Shown piece after piece: positions 5,638 through 12,008 of a stretch of DNA of 12,008 nucleotides. The first letter of the stretch is position 1. Every line of letters starts with the position of its first letter. This DNA comes from Selenomonas sp. (lineage in GTDB: Bacteria; Bacillota; Negativicutes; Selenomonadales; Selenomonadaceae). The notes beneath the pieces were generated by a model. The model had not been told where the DNA came from, did not search any database, and worked only from the letters and a program-made list of their open reading frames with translations. The translations under genes were made by a program, and so were the position numbers. The DNA lies in contig JABZYJ010000054.1 of the NCBI GenBank assembly GCA_015265235.1, positions 1 through 12,008 on the forward strand. The letters run 5' to 3'.

Positions 5638-8462
5638 TGTTTTTCTTCCAGCAGCGGCCTTAGGAACTGCCCCGTATAGGACGCCTTCACCTTCACGACC
5701 TCCTCGGGCGTTCCCTGTGCGACAATCGTGCCGCCGCCTGTGCCGCCCTCAGGGCCGAGGTCGATGATGTGATCCGCCGTCTTGATGACGTCGAGATTGT
5801 GCTCGATGACGACCACCGTATCGCCGCCGTCCACGAGCCGCTGCAGGATGAGGAGCAGCTTGTGGATGTCCGCTGCGTGCAGTCCCGTCGTCGGCTCATC
5901 GAGGATGTAGAGCGTCTTGCCCGTGCTGCGCCGCGCCAGCTCCGTCGCGAGCTTGACGCGCTGCGCCTCGCCGCCCGAGAGGGTCGTCGCAGGCTGTCCG
6001 AGGCGGATATAGCCGAGCCCCACGTCGCGGATGATCTCGAGCTTGCGCGCGATGCGCGGCACGTTCGCAAAGAACTCCACCGCCTCGTCAATCGTCATGT
6101 CAAGCACCTCGGCAATGGTCTTGCCCTTGTAGTGCACCTCAAGCGTCTCGCGGTTGTAGCGTGCGCCCTTGCAGACCTCGCACGGAACGTAGACATCGGG
6201 GAGGAACTGCATCTCGATCTTGAGGATGCCGTCGCCCCGACACGCCTCACAGCGTCCCCCCTTCACATTGAAGCTGAACCGCCCCGCCTTGTAGCCGCGC
6301 ATGCGCGACTCACTCACCTGACTGAACAGCTCGCGGATCGCATCGAACACGCCCGTGTAGGTCGCGGGATTCGAGCGCGGTGTGCGTCCGATCGGCTGCT
6401 GGTCGATATTGATGACCTTGTCGATGTGCTCAAGCCCCTTGATCTTCTTGTGCTTGCCGGGCTTTCCCTTCGCGCGGTAGAGCCGCGAGGCGACACCGCG
6501 ATAGAGGATCTCGTTGACGAGCGTCGATTTGCCTGAGCCGGATACACCCGTCACGAGGGTGAGCGTCCCGAGCGGGAACTTCACATTGACATCCTTCAGA
6601 TTGTTCTCCGCCGCGCCCACGATCTCCAGAAAATAGCCGTTCCCCCTGCGCCGCTCGGCGGGCACGGGGATGAACTGTTTGCGTGAGAGATACTGCCCCG
6701 TGATGGACGCCGGGTTCTTCATGATCTCCGCCGCCGTGCCCTCCGCGACCACCTCGCCGCCATGTTCCCCTGCCCCGGGGCCGATGTCGATAATGTGATC
6801 GGCGGCATACATCGTATCCTCGTCATGCTCCACGACAATGAGCGTATTGCCGAGGTCGCGCAGATGCCGCAGCGTCGCGAGCAGGCGGTTGTTGTCCCGC
6901 TGATGCAGCCCGATGCTCGGCTCATCGAGGATATAGAGCACGCCCATCAGCCCCGAGCCGATCTGCGTCGCGAGGCGGATGCGCTGAGCCTCCCCGCCCG
7001 ACAGTGTCGACGCTGCGCGCGAAAGCGTCAGATAGTCGAGTCCCACATCGAGGAGAAAATGCAGCCGCGCGCGTATCTCCTTTAGGATCTCTCCTGCTAT
7101 TTTCGCCTCACGCGGCGTAAAATCCTGCTCTGCCGCCGTAAGAAATGCGTCCGCCTCGCGAATCGTGAGTGCCGTGAGTGCGGCGATATCCTTCCCGCCG
7201 ACCGTCACGGCGAGCGCCTCGGGCTTCAGCCGAGCCCCGTGGCACGCCGAGCACGGCGTATCCGTCATATAGTCCTCGTAGCTCTCGCGCATCTCCTCCG
7301 AGTCCGTCTCGCGGTAGCGGCGCGTGAGCGCGGGCAGAACGCCCTCGTACGGGACATGATATTCCTTCTCCTCGCCGAACATATTCGTGTACTGGAAAGA
7401 AACATATTCATCCGACCCATAGAGCAGCATCTTCTGCGTCTTCTTGTCCATGCGGTTCCACGGCGTGTGCGCGTCATAGTCGTGCGCCGCTAGGAGCGCC
7501 GTGATCGCCCGCATCCCGTAGGAGTTCGGATTTTTTGAGAGCGGTGCAAAGACACCGTCGGCCACACTGAGCGTTGGGTCGGGGACGACGAGCGCAGGGT
7601 CAAACTCCTTGTGACTGCCGAGCCCCGTACAGACAGGGCACGCGCCGAATGGACTATTGAATGAAAACATGCGCGGTGCGATCTCGGGCAGCGAGATGCC
7701 GCAGTCCACACAGGCGAAGTTCTCGCTGAACATGAGGAGATCGCCGTCCACCACCTGTACGTAGACCACGCCCTCACCTGCGTGGAGCGCTGTCTCCAGC
7801 GAGTCCGCCAGACGGCTCTCCATGCCCTCGCGGACGACGAGGCGATCCACGACGATCTCAATCGTGTGCTTCTTCTGCTTTTCGAGCACGATCTCCTCAC
7901 CGAGATCATGCAGCTCCCCGTCGATGCGCACGCGCACATAGCCCTCGCGGCGAATCTGTTCGAGCACCTTCTTGTGCTCGCCCTTCTTGCCGCGCACGAG
8001 CTGCGCCATGATGAGGAGCTTTGCCCCTGCGGGCAGCTGCATGATCCGATCCACCATCTGATCGACGCTCTGCTGCGTGATCGGCTTGCCGCAGTTCGGG
8101 CAGTGCGGGCGTCCCGCGCGTGCATAGAGCAGGCGCAGATAGTCGTAGATCTCCGTCACCGTCCCGACCGTCGAGCGCGGATTGTGGCTCGTCGTCTTCT
8201 GGTCAATCGAGATGGCAGGCGACAGCCCCTCGATGTTGTCCACATCGGGCTTGTCCATCTGCCCAAGGAACTGCCGCGCGTAGGCGGACAGCGACTCCAC
8301 ATAGCGGCGCTGGCCCTCGGCATAGATCGTATCAAATGCGAGCGAGGACTTTCCCGAGCCGGAGAGCCCCGTCACCACAACTAATTTATCGCGTGGTATC
8401 TGCACGTTGATATTCTTTAGATTATGGGCGCGTGCCCCCTCGATCTTGATGTATTCGTTCAT
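5634..8462 (-). CDS. uvrA: Excinuclease ABC subunit A
   Basis: The damage-sensing ATPase of nucleotide excision repair; a UvrA dimer with UvrB scans DNA and loads UvrB at lesions. At 942 residues it has the normal family length. It has two ABC ATPase modules. Walker A motifs are GLSGSGKSS (32-40) and GVSGSGKST (about 637-645). Signatures LSGGEAQR occur near 486 and 826, each followed by a Walker B YILDEP. Cys pairs for zinc are visible: CPNC near 118, CVDC near 251 with CPVC near 275, CSAC near 404, and the C-terminal DNA-binding module CEAC near 737 with CEVC near 760. All key motifs are intact. ATG 8460-8462 begins with the typical MNEYIKIEGARAHNLKNI. It follows uvrB by 15 bp on the same strand, so the two form an operon. 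The AAGGA ribosome binding site is a little far from the start (about 11 bases). Confidence 0.98.
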   Translation of the reverse strand: MNEYIKIEGARAHNLKNINVQIPRDKLVVVTGLSGSGKSSLAFDTIYAEGQRRYVESLSAYARQFLGQMDKPDVDNIEGLSPAISIDQKTTSHNPRSTVGTVTEIYDYLRLLYARAGRPHCPNCGKPITQQSVDQMVDRIMQLPAGAKLLIMAQLVRGKKGEHKKVLEQIRREGYVRVRIDGELHDLGEEIVLEKQKKHTIEIVVDRLVVREGMESRLADSLETALHAGEGVVYVQVVDGDLLMFSENFACVDCGISLPEIAPRMFSFNSPFGACPVCTGLGSHKEFDPALVVPDPTLSVADGVFAPLSKNPNSYGMRAITALLAAHDYDAHTPWNRMDKKTQKMLLYGSDEYVSFQYTNMFGEEKEYHVPYEGVLPALTRRYRETDSEEMRESYEDYMTDTPCSACHGARLKPEALAVTVGGKDIAALTALTIREADAFLTAAEQDFTPREAKIAGEILKEIRARLHFLLDVGLDYLTLSRAASTLSGGEAQRIRLATQIGSGLMGVLYILDEPSIGLHQRDNNRLLATLRHLRDLGNTLIVVEHDEDTMYAADHIIDIGPGAGEHGGEVVAEGTAAEIMKNPASITGQYLSRKQFIPVPAERRRGNGYFLEIVGAAENNLKDVNVKFPLGTLTLVTGVSGSGKSTLVNEILYRGVASRLYRAKGKPGKHKKIKGLEHIDKVINIDQQPIGRTPRSNPATYTGVFDAIRELFSQVSESRMRGYKAGRFSFNVKGGRCEACRGDGILKIEMQFLPDVYVPCEVCKGARYNRETLEVHYKGKTIAEVLDMTIDEAVEFFANVPRIARKLEIIRDVGLGYIRLGQPATTLSGGEAQRVKLATELARRSTGKTLYILDEPTTGLHAADIHKLLLILQRLVDGGDTVVVIEHNLDVIKTADHIIDLGPEGGTGGGTIVAQGTPEEVVKVKASYTGQFLRPLLEEKH

Positions 8463-8477
8463 TGTATCTGTATGTCC

Positions 8478-10520
8478 TTATTTTTTCTTCTTCGGCAGTT
8501 CGCCCTCGAGCTCGACGATCATGTCACGCAGCTCGGCCGCACGCTCGAACTCCAGCGCACGTGACGCCTGCTGCATCTCGCGCAGGAGGCTCTTGACAAG
8601 GTTCTCGCGCTCCTTCTTGCCGAGTTTTTTCTTTGTCTTGCCGTCCTTCTTCCCGTACGGGCTCTTATCCTCAGCCGCGACAAGCGTCATCTCGATGAGC
8701 GGGACGATGGGCTTGACGATGGTCTTCGGTACGATGCCGTGCTCCTCGTTGTACTCCTGCTGTATCGTGCGGCGGCGCTCCGTCTCGTCGATGGCGCGCT
8801 GCATCGAGCCCGTGATGACATCGCCGTACATGATGACGTGCCCGCCGGCGTTGCGGGCGGCACGTCCGATGGTCTGGATGAGTGCAGTGTCGGAGCGCAG
8901 AAAGCCCTCCTTGTCCGCGTCGAGAATGGCGATAAGTGACACCTCGGGCATATCGAGCCCCTCGCGCAGGAGATTGATGCCGACGAGCACGTCGAACTCA
9001 CCCGCGCGCAGATCGTGAATGATCTCTGCACGCTCGATGGTCGCGATATCCGAGTGGAGGTAGCGCACCTTGACGCCCGCCTCCCGCAGGTACTCGGTGA
9101 GGTTCTCTGCCATGCGCTTGGTGAGCGTCGTGACGAGGACGCGCTCATTGCGCTCGATGCGCAGGCGGATCTCACCCATGAGATCGTCGATCTGTCCTGC
9201 GAGCGGGCGCACCTCGACCTCGGGATCGAGGAGCCCCGTCGGGCGGATGATCTGCTGAGCGACCTGCTGTGCCTGCTGCATCTCGTATTTTCCGGGCGTC
9301 GCGGAGACGTAGACGATCTGATTGATGCGCGCCGCGAACTCCTCGAACGTCAGCGGACGGTTGTCGAACGCGGACGGCAGGCGAAAGCCGTTGTCCACGA
9401 GCGAGACCTTGCGGCTGCGGTCGCCGCCGTACATGGCGTGAATCTGCGGCAGGGTCACATGCGACTCGTCGATCATGATGAGGAAGTCCTCGGGAAAGTA
9501 GTCGAGGAGGGTGTACGGTGTCGCGCCCGGCGCGCGGTGCGTGAGGTGACGCGAGTAGTTCTCGATGCCGGAGCAGTAGCCCATCTCCTGCATCATTTCG
9601 AGGTCATAGTTCGTGCGCTGCTCCAGCCGCTGCGCCTCAAGGAGTTTGCCCTCGCCCTTCAGTACGGCGAGCCGCTCCTCAAGCTCCGTGCGAATGTCCG
9701 CCATGGCGATCTTCATATCCTCATCGTCCGTGACGTAGTGGGACGCCGGGAACACCATGGAGTGAAGCCGCTCGCCGTAGACCTCGCCCGTCGTCACGTC
9801 GAACTCGATGATGCGCTCCACCTCGTCACCGAACATCTCGATGCGCACGCCGCGGTTGTTGTACCCTGCGGGGAAGATCTCGACCACGTCGCCGCGCACA
9901 CGGAAGCGTCCGCGCTCAAACGCGATATCGTTGCGCTCGTAACGGATGGAGATGAGCTTCTGCAGGATCTCCTCGCGCGTGATCGTCTGCCCCTTGTGCA
10001 CGGAGAGAACCATCTCATGATAGCTCTCCGGCGAGCCGAGGCCGTAGATGCACGAGACGCTCGCCACGATGATGACGTCGCGCCGCTCAAAGAGCGAACA
10101 GGTCGCGGAGTGGCGCAGCTCATCAATCTCATCGTTGATCGACGCATCCTTCTCAATGTAGGTATCCGTCTGGGCGATGTACGCCTCGGGCTGATAGAAG
10201 TCGTAGTAGCTGACAAAGTAGCCGACGTAGTTGTCGGGGAAAAACGACTTGAACTCGCTCGCGAGCTGTGCGGCGAGGGTCTTGTTGTGCGCGATGACGA
10301 GGGTCGGACGCTGAACGCGCTCGATGACCTTTGCCATCGTGTAGGTCTTGCCCGTGCCCGTCGCGCCGAGCAGCACCTGTGCCGTCATACCGTTCTCGAT
10401 GCCGCCGGCAAGATCGGCAATCGCCTGCGGCTGATCGCCCATCGGTTCAAACGGTGCGACGACCTTGAACGGGATCTCTCCCTCGAACTGCGTTGTATTG
10501 AGTTTTGGTACCATCGCCAT
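8478..10520 (-). CDS. uvrB: Excinuclease ABC subunit B
   Basis: The helicase-like subunit of nucleotide excision repair that verifies damage and recruits UvrC. At 680 residues it is slightly longer than many homologues (about 660-670), with the extra length in the Lys-rich region before the C-terminal motif and at the very end. Walker A is GATGTGKT (52-59). The DNA-clamping beta-hairpin YYDFYQPEAY is at 105-114. Walker B is IDESH near 350. Helicase motifs follow (VSATPGKYE, TLTKRMAENLTEYL, LVGINLLREGLDMPEVSL, QTIGRAARN). A UVR motif that binds UvrC closes the protein (about 640-675, ALEFERAAELRDMI). ATG 10518-10520 is chosen because AAGGAGGGG lies about 6 bases upstream. An ATG two codons later is less well placed. 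It is the first gene of the uvrB-uvrA operon, with a promoter just upstream. No LexA-type box (GAAC-N4-GTTC or CTG-N10-CAG) was seen. Confidence 0.98.
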   Translation of the reverse strand: MAMVPKLNTTQFEGEIPFKVVAPFEPMGDQPQAIADLAGGIENGMTAQVLLGATGTGKTYTMAKVIERVQRPTLVIAHNKTLAAQLASEFKSFFPDNYVGYFVSYYDFYQPEAYIAQTDTYIEKDASINDEIDELRHSATCSLFERRDVIIVASVSCIYGLGSPESYHEMVLSVHKGQTITREEILQKLISIRYERNDIAFERGRFRVRGDVVEIFPAGYNNRGVRIEMFGDEVERIIEFDVTTGEVYGERLHSMVFPASHYVTDDEDMKIAMADIRTELEERLAVLKGEGKLLEAQRLEQRTNYDLEMMQEMGYCSGIENYSRHLTHRAPGATPYTLLDYFPEDFLIMIDESHVTLPQIHAMYGGDRSRKVSLVDNGFRLPSAFDNRPLTFEEFAARINQIVYVSATPGKYEMQQAQQVAQQIIRPTGLLDPEVEVRPLAGQIDDLMGEIRLRIERNERVLVTTLTKRMAENLTEYLREAGVKVRYLHSDIATIERAEIIHDLRAGEFDVLVGINLLREGLDMPEVSLIAILDADKEGFLRSDTALIQTIGRAARNAGGHVIMYGDVITGSMQRAIDETERRRTIQQEYNEEHGIVPKTIVKPIVPLIEMTLVAAEDKSPYGKKDGKTKKKLGKKERENLVKSLLREMQQASRALEFERAAELRDMIVELEGELPKKKK

Positions 10521-10553
10521 GCGTTCCCCTCCTTCACGAAAAGCTATTCCTTC

Positions 10554-10581
10554 ATTATATCGTATCCGTCAAGGGATGCAA
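10554..10581 (-). promoter_or_regulatory. Promoter of the uvrB-uvrA operon
   Basis: On the minus strand a perfect TATAAT (10554-10559) lies 33 bp before the uvrB start. The best -35 at a legal distance is TTGCAT (10576-10581, 16-base spacer), a weak match. A TTGACG is also present but only 7 bases from the -10, too close to act with it. The site lies between the terminator of the HD-type gene and uvrB, where a promoter is needed. Confidence 0.65.
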
Positions 10582-10621
10582 TAAAAGCGCAGAGATTCCC
10601 CTATCGCATCAGCGATTTCCA

Positions 10622-10647
10622 TGAAAAAAGCACCCATACGGGTGCTT
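10622..10647 (-). terminator. Intrinsic terminator after the HD-GYP-type gene
   Basis: On the minus strand AAGCACCC (10640-10647), loop GTAT (10636-10639) and GGGTGCTT (10628-10635) form a perfect 8-bp GC-rich stem followed by a T-run (10623-10629 on the complement). It starts 13 bp after the stop codon of the HD-type gene (10661-10663) and separates that transcript from uvrB. Confidence 0.92.
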
Positions 10648-10660
10648 GAGCATCATCTTT

Positions 10661-11809
10661 TTACAGCTTGCTGACATCGCTCGCCGTCATAATCTCGACG
10701 ACGGTGAGATCCTTGACGGTATTGAGGTCAATGAAGCCGCCGTCTGCGAGCTGGATGACCGGCATTGCCGTGACGCGTGACTCATCGACATAGACGATGC
10801 GCCCTGCCGAACCGTCCGAGAGACGGAGCCAGCAGCCGTTGAGCGCAGCGTTCATCTTACGCATGAAGAGAACGGCGTATTCTGAGTCAAGTTTTCCGTC
10901 CAGCACGTCGGCATAGAGTACCTTGAACACCTCGAACGGGGAACGCTTCGCCGCGTAGCTGCGGCTGGATGCCATCGCATCGTAGCAGTCGAGGATGGCA
11001 AGCACCTTGCCGAAGGTCGTGATCGCATCCCCCTTCAGCCCCGAGGGATAGCCCGAGCCATCGTCGCGCTCATGATGCTGAATGATGCCGTTCATGAGGT
11101 CGGTGCGCCCCTCGAGCTCGCTGTTCTCCACGATCTTGAAGCTCTCGACAACGTGATTCTTCAAAATATCAAACTCTTCTTCCGTCAAAAGCCCCTTCTT
11201 TTCAAGAAGGTCCTTCGGAATCATCTGCTTGCCGATATCGAGGAAGAGTCCTGCCAGCACCATATTCTGACGATCGATGCCGATAAGTCCCATCCACTTC
11301 GCCATGAGTCCGCCGAGGATGGCGAGATGGACGCAGTGATGCAGGTTGTAGTTGCCCTCCTGATTCATGCTGTACATCATGGAGACGGCCGTCGCCCCCT
11401 CCTTGTAGAGGTCGCGCAGGCGGCCGCTCGACATCACGCCCTGCAGGATGCTCATGTTGAGCTTACCGGTCTCTGCCGCCTCGGCAAAGAGTTTCTCCAT
11501 CTCGCCGTAGACGTAGCGGTAGTCCTCTTCGTATTTGTTGTCCAGTTTGATCTCGCGTTCGGGGGCGGGGCCATCACCGATGACGGCTGCCTTTTCTTCC
11601 TTGACCGCCTTTTCCTTCTGAACGGCAGCGATGATGCTGTCCTCATCGACGTAGACAGAGGCGATCCCCTTTTTCTTGAGCAGCTTGATCGTCTCTTTGT
11701 CCAGTACCGTGCCGCCCTCGACGAGCACATCCTCACTGTCTCCATCGTAGACGGTACGTCCGATCAGCATTTCCGGCAGAAGGCTTCGTACTGCAAACGC
11801 TTTCAGCAT
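10661..11809 (-). CDS. HD-GYP-type domain protein with altered HD motif
   Basis: A 382-residue protein without membrane segments. An N-terminal region (about 1-60) is followed by a charged Lys/Glu-rich linker (65-95) and an HD-GYP-like domain (about 150-300). A short C-terminal beta-rich domain (about 325-375) resembles those seen in other such proteins. HD-GYP enzymes hydrolyse the second messenger cyclic di-GMP. Seen here: HHCVH (157-161), FLDIGKQMIP (189-198), H219, HHERDDGSGYP (245-255), then LAILDCYDAM with Asp274. The GYP motif and most metal ligands are intact, but the HD motif reads Leu190-Asp191 (codon CTC, where the family has a His codon such as CAC). The Glu of the three-metal subtype is also absent (Asn154). 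It may be a weak or inactive phosphodiesterase, or a cyclic di-GMP sensor. ATG 11807-11809 has AAGGGAGAGAG upstream. It follows leuS by 54 bp and ends at a terminator. Confidence 0.85.
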   Translation of the reverse strand: MLKAFAVRSLLPEMLIGRTVYDGDSEDVLVEGGTVLDKETIKLLKKKGIASVYVDEDSIIAAVQKEKAVKEEKAAVIGDGPAPEREIKLDNKYEEDYRYVYGEMEKLFAEAAETGKLNMSILQGVMSSGRLRDLYKEGATAVSMMYSMNQEGNYNLHHCVHLAILGGLMAKWMGLIGIDRQNMVLAGLFLDIGKQMIPKDLLEKKGLLTEEEFDILKNHVVESFKIVENSELEGRTDLMNGIIQHHERDDGSGYPSGLKGDAITTFGKVLAILDCYDAMASSRSYAAKRSPFEVFKVLYADVLDGKLDSEYAVLFMRKMNAALNGCWLRLSDGSAGRIVYVDESRVTAMPVIQLADGGFIDLNTVKDLTVVEIMTASDVSKL

Positions 11810-11863
11810 GATGTTCTCTCTCCCTTATTTTCTGATGATGTTATTCTTCCCTGATACTACACC

Positions 11864-12008
11864 TTACTTCACAACAATATTGACCAGCTTGCCGGGGACA
11901 CAGACGACCTTGACGATGGTCTTACCCGCCGTAAGCTCCTTCGCGCGCGGCAGCTCGGCTGCGAGCTGCTCCAACGCCGCACGATCAAGTCCCGTGGCGA
12001 CCTTGACG
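11864..12008 (-). CDS. leuS: Leucyl-tRNA synthetase, C-terminal end (5' part outside the window)
   Basis: A minus-strand frame enters from the right edge and stops at TAA (11864-11866). The 47 visible residues end in KVVCVPGKLVNIVVK, the characteristic C-terminal tail of bacterial LeuRS, preceded by the helical stretch AALEQLAAELPRAKELTAGKTIVK. Only the C-terminal tRNA-binding domain is present, so nothing can be said about the catalytic or editing sites. No terminator hairpin follows; the HD-GYP-type gene begins 54 bp downstream on the same strand, so read-through is likely. The assignment rests on the tail motif. Confidence 0.85.
   Translation of the reverse strand, partial: VKVATGLDRAALEQLAAELPRAKELTAGKTIVKVVCVPGKLVNIVVK

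Noticed and set aside
9015..10649. A 544-codon open frame on the plus strand opposite uvrB
   Set aside because: It lies fully antisense to the well-conserved uvrB. Its translation is Arg/His/Asp/Leu-rich with no recognisable domain, as expected from GC-rich codon bias on the other strand.

Overview
The window looks like chromosomal DNA from a GC-rich anaerobic relative of the Firmicutes. The best guess is a Negativicute of the Selenomonas type. This is inferred from the gene families (a clostridial-style BioB, an unusual GT41 protein, an HD-GYP protein next to leuS), strong purine-rich ribosome binding sites, and codons rich in G/C at third positions. No rRNA, tRNA, mobile element, CRISPR array or phage gene was seen. 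The DNA is densely coding: the longest gap is about 140 bp (10521-10660).

Layout. Positions 1-895 carry two plus-strand genes: the 3' end of an unrecognised gene, then, 2 bp later, a Crp/Fnr-type regulator. A strong 16-bp hairpin (899-940) closes this unit and faces the end of a long minus-strand block. Read in the direction of transcription, that block is leuS (3' end only, from 12008), an HD-GYP-type gene with its own terminator (10622-10647), then uvrB, uvrA, an AEC-family permease, a membrane metallophosphoesterase, a GT41-type glycosyltransferase homologue and bioB.

How the genes work together. UvrB and UvrA are the damage-recognition half of nucleotide excision repair and very probably share a transcript started by a promoter at about 10554-10581. 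The permease, phosphoesterase and glycosyltransferase-like genes follow with short spacing or overlap, so they may be co-transcribed. The phosphoesterase and GT41 genes overlap by an ATGA. bioB is separated from them by a near-consensus sigma-70 promoter whose -35 box lies inside a probable BirA operator, so biotin synthesis is probably controlled on its own by biotin.

No obviously new multi-gene system was found. The most interesting points are at residue level. The GT41 homologue lacks the expected UDP-contacting lysine and Thr-Thr pair. The HD-GYP protein has Leu in place of the His of its HD motif. BioB lacks the Cys corresponding to E. coli Cys97 but has a Cys where E. coli has Ser43, a pattern that suggests the non-classical auxiliary cluster reported for BioB of obligate anaerobes. 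The BirA-type operator at bioB is the clearest regulatory find.
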